From Heterostelium multicystogenum (Eukaryota > Evosea > Eumycetozoa > Acytosteliales > Acytosteliaceae): DNA of 64,000 nt. The position numbers were made by a program, and so were the translations under genes. How positions within the stretch are numbered: the first letter of the stretch is position 1; each line of letters starts with the position of its first letter. Below the pieces are notes generated by a model, which had not been told where the DNA came from, made no database searches, and saw only the letters and a program-made list of their open reading frames with translations. The stretch covers positions 1 to 64,000 of the forward strand of contig RCNN01000592.1 of the NCBI GenBank assembly GCA_003667245.1, written 5' to 3'. Positions 9,863 to 19,176 of the stretch are shown here, piece after piece.

Positions 9863-11353
9863 ATGGTTGCCGCATTGCTTGATCGTCTCGGGGTAAACCC
9901 GGCGCTGTACCAGTCGGGTAAACAACCCGTGCATTCGCCCATTGATGGCAGCCGGATTGCCAGTGTGCACTGGGAAGGCGCCGCCGAGGTGGAGCAGCAG
10001 GTCAGTCGCGCCGAGCATGCATTCGAGGCCTGGCGCAAGGTGCCGGCCCCCCGTCGTGGTGAGCTGGTGCGCCAGTTCGGCGACGTGTTGCGCGAGTACA
10101 AGGCCGACCTCGGCGAGCTGGTGTCGTGGGAAGCCGGCAAGATCACCCAGGAAGGTTTGGGTGAAGTGCAGGAAATGATCGACATCTGCGACTTCGCCGT
10201 CGGCCTGTCGCGCCAGCTGTACGGCTTGACCATCGCCTCCGAGCGTCCGGGCCACCACATGCGTGAAACCTGGCACCCGCTGGGCGTGGTTGGCGTGATC
10301 AGCGCCTTCAACTTCCCGGTCGCCGTATGGGCGTGGAACACCGCGCTGGCGCTGGTGTGCGGCAACGCAGTGATCTGGAAACCGTCGGAAAAAACCCCGC
10401 TTACCGCCCTGGCCTGCCAGGCACTGTTCGAGCGCGTACTGAAGAACTTCAGCGATGCGCCGCCGTACCTCAGCCAGGTGATCATCGGTGGCCGCGATGC
10501 CGGCGCCGCACTGGTGGATGACCCGCGTGTTGCGCTGATCAGCGCCACCGGCAGCACCCGCATGGGCCGCGAAGTAGCGCCGAAAGTCGCTGCACGTTTT
10601 GCCCGCAGCATTCTCGAACTGGGCGGCAACAACGCGATGATCCTCGGCCCAAGCGCCGACCTGGACATGGCCGTGCGCGCGATTCTGTTCAGCGCCGTCG
10701 GTACCGCCGGCCAGCGCTGCACCAGCCTGCGTCGGCTGATCGCCCATGAGTCGGTAAAGGAGGAAATCGTCACCCGCCTCAAGGCTGCGTATTCCAAAGT
10801 GCGCATCGGCCATCCGCTGGAAGGCAACCTGATCGGCCCGCTGATCGACAAGCACAGCTTCGAAAACATGCAGGACGCCCTGGAGCAGGCCTTGAGCGAA
10901 GGCGGCCGGGTGTTTGGCGGCAAGCGTCAGTTGGAAGACACGTTCCCCAACGCTTACTACGTGTCGCCGGCCATCGTGGAAATGCCGGAGCAGAGTGATG
11001 TGGTGTGCACCGAGACGTTCGCGCCGATTCTGTATGTGGTCGGCTATACCGATTTCGCTGAAGCGCTGCGCCTGAACAATGCGGTGCCACAAGGCCTGTC
11101 TTCGTGCATCTTTACCACTGACGTGCGCGAGGCCGAGCAGTTCATGTCGGCGGTAGGCAGTGACTGCGGGATCGCCAACGTCAACATCGGGCCGAGCGGC
11201 GCGGAGATTGGTGGCGCGTTTGGCGGTGAGAAAGAGACCGGTGGCGGGCGTGAGTCGGGCTCGGATGCATGGCGCGGGTACATGCGTCGCCAGACCAATA
11301 CCGTGAACTACTCGCTGGAACTGCCGCTGGCCCAGGGCATTACCTTCGACTGA
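9863..11353 (+). CDS. amaB: L-piperideine-6-carboxylate (2-aminoadipate semialdehyde) dehydrogenase
   Basis: 496 residues, ALDH7-type aldehyde dehydrogenase. The general base is Glu252 (LELGGNNAM), the catalytic thiol Cys286 (GQRCTS), and the cofactor motif is VIWKPSEKTPLT. It oxidises 2-aminoadipate 6-semialdehyde, in equilibrium with piperideine-6-carboxylate, to 2-aminoadipate in lysine catabolism. The specific call rests on family and on the AmaA oxidase downstream plus the divergent LysR gene, as in P. putida. GGAG lies 8 bases before the ATG. The frame is intact. Confidence 0.88.
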   Translation: MVAALLDRLGVNPALYQSGKQPVHSPIDGSRIASVHWEGAAEVEQQVSRAEHAFEAWRKVPAPRRGELVRQFGDVLREYKADLGELVSWEAGKITQEGLGEVQEMIDICDFAVGLSRQLYGLTIASERPGHHMRETWHPLGVVGVISAFNFPVAVWAWNTALALVCGNAVIWKPSEKTPLTALACQALFERVLKNFSDAPPYLSQVIIGGRDAGAALVDDPRVALISATGSTRMGREVAPKVAARFARSILELGGNNAMILGPSADLDMAVRAILFSAVGTAGQRCTSLRRLIAHESVKEEIVTRLKAAYSKVRIGHPLEGNLIGPLIDKHSFENMQDALEQALSEGGRVFGGKRQLEDTFPNAYYVSPAIVEMPEQSDVVCTETFAPILYVVGYTDFAEALRLNNAVPQGLSSCIFTTDVREAEQFMSAVGSDCGIANVNIGPSGAEIGGAFGGEKETGGGRESGSDAWRGYMRRQTNTVNYSLELPLAQGITFD

Positions 11354-11377
11354 TACCTCAAGTCGGAGTGAGGTCAA

Positions 11378-11466
11378 TGTGGGAGCGGGCTTGCTCGCGA
11401 AAGCGGTGTGTCAGTCAACGAATGCTTATCTGATCCACCGCTTTCGCGAGCAAGCCCGCTCCCACA
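11378..11466. repeat. REPIN palindrome
   Basis: Arms TGTGGGAGCGGGCTTGCTCGCGA and inverse at the two ends, inside the amaB-amaA gap. If both genes share one transcript, the structure lies within it. Confidence 0.85.
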
Positions 11467-11523
11467 TTTGACCGTATTTACAATTCGGAAAAGTGGTTTG
11501 TTAGGTCTCATCGGAGTCTGGCA

Positions 11524-12807
11524 ATGGCATTACGCGAAGCATGCTTGTGGGAACAACTCACTCCTGGCCGGCCGGATCGTGCCGCGCTCAAGGGCGAGGT
11601 AAAAGTGGATGTGTGCGTGATCGGCGCCGGCATCACCGGTTTGTCGGCAGCCATACACTTGCTGGAACAAGGAAAAAGTGTCGCCGTACTCGAGGCCCAT
11701 CGCACCGGCCACGGTGGTTCGGGGCGCAACGTAGGGCTGGTCAATGCAGGGATGTGGATTCCCCCGGACGAGATCGAAGCCGGTTTTGGTACCGCGGTGG
11801 GCAGCCAGCTCAACCGCATGCTCGGCGCGGCACCGTCCCTGGTGTTCAGCCTGATCGACAAATACAACATCGACTGCCAACTGCGTCGCGAGGGCACCTT
11901 GCACATGGCGCACAACGCCCGTGGCGAGGCGGATTTGCGCAGTCGTGAAGAACAGTGGAAGCGTCGCGGTGCACCGGTGGAGCTGTTGACCGGCGCTGCA
12001 TGCGAACAAGCCACCGGTACCAAAAAGATTGCTGCCGCCTTGCTCGACCGGCGGGCCGGCACCTTGAACCCGATGGCCTACACCAGTGGTTTGGCCAATG
12101 CCGCCGTCGGGCTCGGCGGACAGTTGTTCGATCACTCCCCAGTCACCCAACTGGAACGCCAGGGCCAGCACTGGTCTGTGCAGACTGCCCAAGGCTCGGT
12201 GCAGGCCGAACAGGTGGTGATCGCTTCGAACGCCTACACCGAAGGCGAGTGGACCGAACTGCGCCGCAACTTCTTCCCCGGTTATTACTATCAGGTGGCG
12301 TCGGCCCCTCTGACCGACGACGCCGCCCAACAAATCCTTCCGGGCGGCCAAGGCTCCTGGGACACTCGCCAGGTACTCAGCAGCATCCGCCGCGACGCCG
12401 AAGGCCGCCTGCTGCTCGGCAGCCTGGGCAACGGCAACCAGAAACCCGCGTGGTTCCTCAAGGCCTGGGCCGATCGGGTGCAACAGCACTACTTCCCGTA
12501 CCTCAAACCGGTGCAGTGGGAGTGCACCTGGACCGGCTGCATCGCGTTCACCCCGGACCACTTGATGCGCCTGTTCGAGCCGGCGCCCGGGTTGGTGGCG
12601 GTCACCGGTTACAACGGGCGCGGGGTGACGACCGGCAGTGTCGTGGGCAAAGCCTTCGCGGATTACCTGTGTCACCAGGATCCACAGGCACTGCCGATCC
12701 CCTTTGCGCCGATGCAGCCGTTGGCCGGTGTGGGCCTGCGCAGCTGTTTGTACGAGGCGGGATTCTCGCTGTATCACGCGGGCCAATGCCTGCGGATCGT
12801 GATCTGA
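11524..12807 (+). CDS. amaA: L-pipecolate oxidase, FAD-dependent (DAO family)
   Basis: 427 residues. The N-terminal FAD-binding dinucleotide fold is visible (VIGAGITGLSAAIHLLEQG, residues about 33-51), then GSGRNVGLVNAGMW and the C-terminal GYNGRGVTTGSVVGKA typical of DAO-family amine oxidases. It would oxidise L-pipecolate to piperideine-6-carboxylate, the substrate of AmaB. Substrate assignment comes from the amaB neighbour; related family members oxidise other amino acids or putrescine derivatives. Confidence 0.85.
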   Translation: MALREACLWEQLTPGRPDRAALKGEVKVDVCVIGAGITGLSAAIHLLEQGKSVAVLEAHRTGHGGSGRNVGLVNAGMWIPPDEIEAGFGTAVGSQLNRMLGAAPSLVFSLIDKYNIDCQLRREGTLHMAHNARGEADLRSREEQWKRRGAPVELLTGAACEQATGTKKIAAALLDRRAGTLNPMAYTSGLANAAVGLGGQLFDHSPVTQLERQGQHWSVQTAQGSVQAEQVVIASNAYTEGEWTELRRNFFPGYYYQVASAPLTDDAAQQILPGGQGSWDTRQVLSSIRRDAEGRLLLGSLGNGNQKPAWFLKAWADRVQQHYFPYLKPVQWECTWTGCIAFTPDHLMRLFEPAPGLVAVTGYNGRGVTTGSVVGKAFADYLCHQDPQALPIPFAPMQPLAGVGLRSCLYEAGFSLYHAGQCLRIVI

Positions 12808-12950
12808 TCAACGAAATACCCCTCAGAAGCCTGCATTTTCTTAGCCGGCTACTAATCTGTATTGGTGCGAGTCGTAGCAGTAACGCACTGTAAATGTGCA
12901 CTTCCGTTACGCACGCTGTTACATGTTTAAGGGTGGCCGTTTAGTGGCCG

Positions 12951-13025
12951 GGTTGCAGTGCTTGATTGGTCGGGTTGCACTTTATAGGTCCAATGGTTGC
13001 ACCTGGTTGAGATAGACGGTTGCAC
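12951..13025 (+). promoter_or_regulatory. Four evenly spaced GGTTGCA repeats, candidate activator array
   Basis: GGTTGCAG at 12951 and GGTTGCAC at 12973, 12995 and 13018 are direct repeats 22, 22 and 23 bases apart, about two helical turns, on one face of the DNA. The array ends about 72 bases before the GG of the -24/-12 promoter at 13097, the usual distance for an enhancer bound by a sigma-54 activator. The remainder of the 376-base gap (12808-13183) is AT-richer than its surroundings and holds no gene. Confidence 0.6.
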
Positions 13026-13096
13026 GTCCAATCAAAAGGCGCCCAAAAACCTGCAATAACAATGACACCGTGTCTTTTTGAATAATAAAAACGTAA

Positions 13097-13112
13097 TGGC
13101 ACGACGCTTGCT
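13097..13112 (+). promoter_or_regulatory. Sigma-54 promoter of the liv operon
   Basis: TGGCACGACGCTTGCT matches the RpoN consensus TGGCACG-N4-TTGCW at every defined position, with the GG and GC dinucleotides correctly 10 bases apart. Transcription would start near 13123, leaving a leader of about 60 bases before livK. Confidence 0.8.
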
Positions 13113-13183
13113 CTGGGCTTTCTCCGAAAGTTTTTGAAGTGAAGCTGCAGTGCCAATTCAACAAAAACCTCGGAGCACCACTC

Positions 13184-14321
13184 ATGTCCCAGACGTTTTA
13201 CAAGAAAGGTTTTCTAGCCCTCGCCGTTGCTGCGGCGCTGGGTGTTTCTGCGTTTGCTCAAGCTGATGTGAAGATTGGCGTAGCGGGGCCGATGACCGGC
13301 GCCAACGCGGCATTTGGTGAGCAGTACATGAAAGGTGCCCAGGCGGCAGCCGATGTCATCAACAAGGCCGGCGGCATCAACGGCGAGCAGATCAAGCTGG
13401 TGGCCGGCGATGACGCCTGCGAACCCAAGCAGGCTGTGGCCGTGGCCAACCGCCTGGTTGACCAGGACAAAGTGATTGGCGTGGTCGGGCACTTCTGCTC
13501 GTCGAACACTATCCCAGCCTCCGAGGTGTATGCCGATGCGGGCGTGATCATGATCACCCCGGGCTCCACCAACCCGCAGGTTACCGAGCGTGGCCTGTCG
13601 GCCGTGTTCCGCATGTGTGGTCGTGACGATCAGCAAGGCATCGTGGCCGGCGACTACATCGTCGACGTGCTCAAGGGCAAGAAAGTTGCCGTTATCAACG
13701 ACAAGGACACCTACGGCAAAGGCCTGGCCGACGCCACTGCGGCGCAGTTGACCAAGCGCGGCGTGAAGCCGGTGCTGGAAGAAGGCCTGACCCGTGGCGA
13801 GAAAGATTTCAGCGCCCTGGTCACCAAGATCCGCTCCACCGGTGCTGACGTCGTGTACTTCGGCGGCCTGCACCCGGAAGCCGGCCCACTGGTTCGGCAG
13901 ATTCGTGAAGGCCGGCCTGAAAGACGTCAAGTTCATGTCCGATGACGGCGTGGTGACCGACGAACTGGTAGCCACCGCCGGTGGTGCACAGTACGTGGAT
14001 GGCGTGTACATGACCTTCGGCGCCGACCCACGCCTGCTGCCAGACAGCAAGACCGTGGTGGAAGAGTTCCGCAAAAATGGCACCGAGCCTGAAGGCTACA
14101 CCCTGTACGCCTACGCCTCGATCCAGGCCCTGGCCGCCGGTTTCAATGGCGCCAAGTCCGACAAGGGCGAAGACGCAGCCAAATGGCTGAAATCCCACCC
14201 GGTCAAAACCGTCATGGGCGAGAAGAACTGGGACGCCAAGGGCGACCTGAAAATCTCCGACTATGTGGTTTACCAGTGGGACAAGGACGGCAAGTATCAC
14301 CAGCTGGAAAAGCAGAAGTAA
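13184..14321 (+). CDS. livK: Branched-chain amino acid ABC transporter, substrate-binding protein (frame broken once)
   Basis: About 379 residues: a signal peptide with hydrophobic core LALAVAAALG and cleavage near AQA-DVKIG, then a type 1 periplasmic-binding fold (VKIGVAGPMTGANAAFG). It resembles BraC/LivJ proteins, which bind Leu, Ile, Val and sometimes Ala or Thr. Two cysteine pairs are visible (DDACEPK and HFCSSN; also FRMCGRDD). An extra G near 13910 breaks the frame at RQIREAGLK. GGAG lies 8 bases before the ATG. It is first in a five-gene ABC operon. Confidence 0.92.
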
Positions 14322-14372
14322 TAGTTAGCGCGATGGGTTAGACGCCACTTGACCCTGTGGGAACCGGGCTTT

Positions 14373-14460
14373 TGTGGGGGCTGGCTTGCCTGCGATAGCG
14401 TCACCTCGGGTTGACTGACATTCCGAGGTGTCGCTATCGCGGGCAAGCCCGGCGCCCACA
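14373..14460. repeat. REPIN palindrome
   Basis: Arms TGTGGGGGCTGGCTTGCC... and the inverse at 14432-14460; a stray half-arm (CGCCAGCTCCTACA) follows to 14476. It lies between livK and livH, where such hairpins commonly protect the upstream message and lower expression of the permease genes. Confidence 0.75.
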
Positions 14461-14574
14461 CACGCCAGCTCCTACACGGGGACTTGGTTGCCAGCCCCTT
14501 TTGTGTCTGTCTTTTCCTCCTAGAAGATCCGCACACCCACAGGTGTGCAGGCTCTCACTGCGTGAGATTGCGTT

Positions 14575-15487
14575 ATGGATGGTATTTTCCTGCAGCAACT
14601 GGTCAATGGGCTGACCCTCGGTCGGTCTATGGCTTGATCGCCATCGGCTACACAATGGTCTATGGCATCATTGGCATGATCAACTTCGCCCATGGCGAGG
14701 TTTATATGATTTCCGCTTACCTCGCGGCGATCAGTCTGGCACTGCTGGCTTACTTCGGCATCGAATCCTTCCCGCTGCTCATCCTTGGCACCCTGATCTT
14801 CACCGTCGTCGTCACCGGCGTCTACGGCTGGGTCATCGAGCGTGTCGCCTACAAACCGCTGCGCAACTCCACCCGACTGCACCGCTGATCAGCGCCATCG
14901 GTATTTCGCTGATCCTGCAGAACTACGCGCAGATCGCCCAGGGCGCCAAGCAACAAGGCATCCCGACGCTGCTGGCCGGCGCCTGGAGAGTCGATATCGG
15001 CACCGGCTTCGTGCAATTGACCTACACCAAGGTGTTCATCCTGGTGGCCGCGTTCGTCGGCATGGGCCTGCTGACCTACATCATCAAGTACACCAAGCTC
15101 GGCCGCATGTGCCGCGCTACCCAGCAAGACCGCAAGATGGCGTCGATCCTCGGTATCAACACCGACCGGGTCATCTCCTACGTATTCGTGATTGGTGCCG
15201 CCATGGCCGCGCTGGCCGGTGTGCTGATCACCCTGAACTACGGCACGTTCGACTTCTATGCCGGCTTCATCATCGGCATCAAGGCATTTACCGCAGCGGT
15301 ACTCGGCGGCATCGGCTCCCTGCCTGGGGCCATGCTGGGCGGGATCATCCTGGGTATTTCCGAGTCGCTGTTCTCGGGGTTGATCAACTCTGACTACAAA
15401 GACGTGTTCAGTTTCTCCCTGCTGGTGGTGATCCTGATTTTCCGTCCCCAGGGCCTGCTCGGTCGCCCACTCGTGGCGAAGGTATAA
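14575..15487 (+). CDS. livH: Branched-chain amino acid ABC transporter permease LivH (frame broken twice)
   Basis: About 304 residues, starting MDGIFLQQLVNGLTLG. It is an inner-membrane permease with about eight hydrophobic helices; INFAHGEVYMISAY is the family's early signature and AVLGGIGSLPGAMLGG lies near the end. Frames shift near 14622 (one base lost within LGSVYGL) and near 14880 (one G lost). It pairs with LivM to form the channel. Confidence 0.9.
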
Positions 15488-15489
15488 CT

Positions 15490-16767
15490 ATGTCTGCTGC
15501 CTACTCTATCGATATCAAGAAAAGTGTCGTCGATGCGGTACTCGCCGGGCTGATTTCGCTGATCGTGTTCGGTCCGATCGTCGGCGTGGTCCTCGACGGC
15601 TACAGCTTCAACCTGCAACCGGCGCGTGTCGGCATCCTGGTGGCCATCGTGATGGTCGGCCGGTTCGCCATGAGCCTGTTCCTGCAAACCCCAAGGGGCC
15701 TGCGGATTCTGCAAGGGTTTGAAAGCACCGGCTCCGGTGTGCATGTGCTCAAGCCGGACTACAAGTCGCGCCTGCGCTGGATCATCCCGGCGTTGATCGT
15801 GATTGCCATCGTGTTCCCGTTCTTCGCCAACAAATACCTGCTGACCGTGGTGATCCTCGGGTTGATCTACGTGTTGCTGGGCCTTGGCCTGAACATCGTG
15901 GTCGGCCTGGCCGGGCTGCTCGACCTGGGTTACGTGGCGTTCTACGCCATCGGCGCCTATGGCCTGGCGCTGGGTTACCAGTACCTCGGCCTGGGCTTCT
16001 GGTCGGTGCTGCCGCTGGCGGCGATTTGTGCGGCGCTGGCGGGGTGCATACTCGGGTTTCCGGTGCTGCGAATGCACGGCGATTACCTGGCGATCGTGAC
16101 CCTGGGCTTCGGTGAAATCATCCGCCTGGTGCTGAATAACTGGCTGTCGTTTACCGGTGGCCCGAACGGCATGCCGGTGCCGTCGCCAACGTTTTTCGGC
16201 CTGGAGTTCGTGCGCAAGGCGAAGGATGGCGGGGTGCCGTTCCACGAGTTCTTCGGCATCGACTACAACCCCAACATCAAATTCCTGTTCATCTACATCG
16301 TGCTGTTCGTGGTAGTGCTGCTGGTGCTGTACATCAAGCACCGCCTGACCCGCATGCCGGTGGGCCGCGCGTGGGAAGCCTTGCGCGAAGACGAAATCGC
16401 CTGCCGTTCCATGGGCCTCAACCACGTGCTGGTGAAGCTCTCGGCGTTCACCATCGGCGCGTCCACTGCCGGTCTGGCCGGGGTGTTTTTCGCCAGCTAC
16501 CAGGGCTTCGTCAACCCGTCGTCGTTCACCTTCTTCGAGTCGGCGCTGATCCTCGCCATCGTGGTATTGGGCGGCATGGGCTCGACCGTCGGCGTGGTGA
16601 TTGCCGCGTTCGTGCTGACGGTGGCGCCGGAGCTGCTGCGCAGCTTCTCCGAGTACCGCGTGCTGCTCTTCGGCGTGTTGATGGTGGTGATGATGATCTG
16701 GCGACCACGAGGCCTGATTCGTATCAGCCGTACCGGTGTTGTCCCGCGTAAAGGAGTGGCGCCATGA
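15490..16767 (+). CDS. livM: Branched-chain amino acid ABC transporter permease LivM
   Basis: 425 residues, intact, starting 3 bases after the livH stop. The N-terminal 100 residues form an extra membrane segment typical of pseudomonad LivM/BraE. Then come GLNIVVGLAGLLDLGYVAFY, RMHGDYLAIVTLGFGEIIRL (the coupling region facing the ATPase) and a closing IWRPRGLIR. The 3' end overlaps livG by 4 bases. Confidence 0.93.
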   Translation: MSAAYSIDIKKSVVDAVLAGLISLIVFGPIVGVVLDGYSFNLQPARVGILVAIVMVGRFAMSLFLQTPRGLRILQGFESTGSGVHVLKPDYKSRLRWIIPALIVIAIVFPFFANKYLLTVVILGLIYVLLGLGLNIVVGLAGLLDLGYVAFYAIGAYGLALGYQYLGLGFWSVLPLAAICAALAGCILGFPVLRMHGDYLAIVTLGFGEIIRLVLNNWLSFTGGPNGMPVPSPTFFGLEFVRKAKDGGVPFHEFFGIDYNPNIKFLFIYIVLFVVVLLVLYIKHRLTRMPVGRAWEALREDEIACRSMGLNHVLVKLSAFTIGASTAGLAGVFFASYQGFVNPSSFTFFESALILAIVVLGGMGSTVGVVIAAFVLTVAPELLRSFSEYRVLLFGVLMVVMMIWRPRGLIRISRTGVVPRKGVAP

Positions 16768-17639
16768 GCAAGGAAGTCGTTCTTTCCGTGGAACACCTGA
16801 TGATGCACTTTGGTGGCATCAAGGCCTTGAGCGACGTAAGTCTCAAGGTCAAGCGCAACTCGATCTTCGCCCTGATCGGTCCCAACGGTGCCGGCAAGAC
16901 CACCGTGTTCAACTGCCTGACCGGTTTCTACAAAGCCTCCGGCGGCAAGATCGAACTCAATGTGCGCGGCAAGCAGACCAACGTGATCCAACTGCTGGGC
17001 GAGCGCTTCAAGGCCACCGACTTTGTCTCGCCGAAAAGCTTCGTCAGCCGGGTGTTCTACAAGATGTTCGGCGGCACTCACCTGGTGAACCGGGCGGGTT
17101 TGGCGCGCACCTTCCAGAACATTCGCCTGTTCAAGGAAATGTCGGTGGTGGAGAACCTGCTGGTGGCCCAGCACATGTGGGTCAACCGCAACATGCTCGC
17201 GGGCATCCTCAATACCAAGGGCTACCGCAAGGCTGAAAGCGACGCCCTCGACCATGCGTTCTACTGGCTGGAAGTGGTGGACCTGGTGGACTGCGCCAAC
17301 CGCCTGGCCGGCGAGCTGTCCTACGGCCAGCAGCGCCGCCTGGAAATCGCCCGTGCCATGTGCACCCGGCCGCAGATTATTTGCCTCGACGAACCGGCCG
17401 CCGGCCTCAACCCCCAGGAAACCGAAGCCCTCAGCGCGATGATTCGCCTGCTGCGGGACGAGCACGACCTGACGGTGGTGCTGATCGAACACGACATGGG
17501 CATGGTGATGAGTATTTCCGACCACATCGTGGTGCTGGACCACGGCAACGTGATTGCCGAGGGCGGGCCGGAAGCGATCCGCAATGATCCGAAGGTGATC
17601 GCGGCTTATCTGGGCGCTGACGAAGAGGAGCTGGTATGA
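16764..17639 (+). CDS. livG: Branched-chain amino acid ABC transporter ATPase LivG
   Basis: 291 residues. Walker A GPNGAGKTT, signature LSYGQQRRLEIARA and Walker B ICLDEPAAGLNP are all present, with the H-loop in LIEHDMGMV. The insert between Walker A and the Q-loop is longer than in most ABC ATPases, as usual for LivG. Its start overlaps livM and its end overlaps livF by ATGA-type junctions. Confidence 0.94.
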   Translation: MSKEVVLSVEHLMMHFGGIKALSDVSLKVKRNSIFALIGPNGAGKTTVFNCLTGFYKASGGKIELNVRGKQTNVIQLLGERFKATDFVSPKSFVSRVFYKMFGGTHLVNRAGLARTFQNIRLFKEMSVVENLLVAQHMWVNRNMLAGILNTKGYRKAESDALDHAFYWLEVVDLVDCANRLAGELSYGQQRRLEIARAMCTRPQIICLDEPAAGLNPQETEALSAMIRLLRDEHDLTVVLIEHDMGMVMSISDHIVVLDHGNVIAEGGPEAIRNDPKVIAAYLGADEEELV

Positions 17640-18352
17640 GTGAGCCAATCCTCGAACTGAAAGACCTGGACGTGTTCTACGGCCCGATCCAGGCCCTGAA
17701 GAAAGTTTCGCTGCACATCAACGAAGGCGAAACCGTGAGCCTGATCGGCTCCAACGGTGCGGGTAAATCCACGCTGCTGATGTCGATCTTTGGCCAGCCA
17801 CGGGCCGAGTCCGGGCAGATCATCTACCGCGGCGTCGACATTACCCACAAGTCGTCCCACTACATCGCCTCCAACGGCATTGCGCAGTCGCCGGAAGGGC
17901 GGCGGGTGTTCCCCGACATGACCGTCGAGGAAAACCTGCTGATGGGCACCATCCCGATTGGCGACAAGTTCGCCACCGAAGACATGCAGCGCATGTTCGA
18001 GCTGTTCCCGCGTCTCAAGGAGCGGCGCAACCAGCGGGCGATGACCATGTCCGGTGGTGAACAGCAGATGCTTGCCATCGCCCGCGCACTGATGAGCCGG
18101 CCCAAGCTGTTGCTGCTGGACGAGCCGAGCCTGGGGCTGGCGCCGATCGTGGTGAAGCAGATCTTTTCCACGCTGCGGGAGCTGGCGTCTACCGGCATGA
18201 CCATCTTCCTGGTGGAGCAGAACGCCAACCATGCGTTGCGCTTGTCGGACCGGGCGTACGTGATGGTCAACGGCGAGATTCGCCTTACCGGCACCGGCAA
18301 GGAGCTGCTGGTGAATGAGGAGGTGCGTAACGCCTACCTCGGCGGGCATTAA
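17636..18352 (+). CDS. livF: Branched-chain amino acid ABC transporter ATPase LivF
   Basis: 238 residues. Walker A GSNGAGKST, signature MSGGEQQMLAIARA and Walker B LLLDEPSLGLAP are present; QSPEGRRVFPDMTVEENL is the family's Q-loop region. Last gene of the operon; a REPIN follows 17 bases after the stop and no classical terminator is seen. Confidence 0.94.
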   Translation: MSEPILELKDLDVFYGPIQALKKVSLHINEGETVSLIGSNGAGKSTLLMSIFGQPRAESGQIIYRGVDITHKSSHYIASNGIAQSPEGRRVFPDMTVEENLLMGTIPIGDKFATEDMQRMFELFPRLKERRNQRAMTMSGGEQQMLAIARALMSRPKLLLLDEPSLGLAPIVVKQIFSTLRELASTGMTIFLVEQNANHALRLSDRAYVMVNGEIRLTGTGKELLVNEEVRNAYLGGH

Positions 18353-18369
18353 GTCGTTTGCAGGTCCAA

Positions 18370-18491
18370 TGTGGGAGCGGGCTTGTGTGGGAGCGGGCTT
18401 GCTCGCGAAGACGGTGGGTCAGTCACATGTGCATTTACTGATACGCCGCTTTCGCGAGCAAGCCCGCTCCCACACAAAGCCCGCTCCCACA
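18370..18491. repeat. REPIN with duplicated half-arms at both ends
   Basis: TGTGGGAGCGGGCTTG occurs twice in a row at the left end (18370-18385 and from 18386), and the inverse half-arm is likewise doubled at the right end (18475-18491). The core arms are the standard ones. Confidence 0.8.
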
Positions 18492-18524
18492 TTTTTTTGC
18501 GTCGCCTGCAGGCTTTCCTGAAAT

Positions 18525-19000
18525 TGTGGACAACAAATCCGGGCACCTGCCAAAGCGCGACATATAGCCGCCGCAAATCCCTGTTTTGTCACAGTTTTGA
18601 CTTGTCCCCAAGCACTGTGGAACCGGCTGTGGGTAACGTGGGAGTAGCTGGCTGGAGGCCTTTGTTTTCGTGGCTTGCAGCGTGGTGGTTGTTTATTGAT
18701 CAGTGAATTTTTCGTGACCACCCGAGGGGTTTGTCAACCTGTTTAAAGACACAGGTATATGACCGGAATATGTCACTCAGGCCTGTGGATAAGTCTGTGA
18801 CTAAACTCTGGAAAGAGTGCCGCAGAGGCCGGAATGACTGGCCTGGAGCCATCGTCCTGGTTGCACCGTTTTGAACCGGGCTACATACGGGCTGCGCAAG
18901 GTCAAGCAAAAAACTTTTTGAATCGCGCTGAAAGCCTTGTGTAGCGCGGCTTTCAGCTTTTGTACTTGCCCCCAAAGACTGTGGACGGGGCTGTGGATAA
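18525..19000. other. Gene-free stretch with DnaA-box-like motifs and a 40-base direct repeat
   Basis: No convincing gene lies between livF and the SDR gene (18353-19176). TGTGGATAA, the complement of the DnaA box TTATCCACA, occurs exactly at 18784-18792 and 18992-19000; near matches are TGTGGACAA (18525-18533) and TGTGGGTAA (18628-18636). The segments 18601-18640 and 18965-19004 are direct repeats identical at 32 of 40 positions, each carrying a pair of these motifs. A palindrome-like AAGCC...GCGCGGCTTT lies near 18935. Function is unknown; DnaA titration or a relic replication element are guesses. Confidence 0.45.
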
Positions 19001-19176
19001 GGTGCGCGCACATGGCTGCACGCCACGGCCTGTATGGCTTTCGGGCGATTGGTTGAATTTCGTACAGCATGAGCGGCATTCACCTGTGTCCACAGCGTGT
19101 ATCAGTTGCCGCCAGCCCGGCAGCCGGGCATTCTGCTGGCTGATTTTTTACCTCGTAGCCCCGCAAGGAGAACACC

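Noticed and set aside
8812..10923. A 703-codon leftward open frame running from the LysR gene through amaB
   Set aside because: Only the part up to 9708 is LysR-like. The rest lies opposite amaB codons, a common effect of high GC at third positions.
18700..19083. Leftward open frames in the livF-SDR gap, two of which share a short similar peptide
   Set aside because: The similarity comes from the 40-base DNA repeat; there are no ribosome sites and codon use is unlike neighbouring genes.
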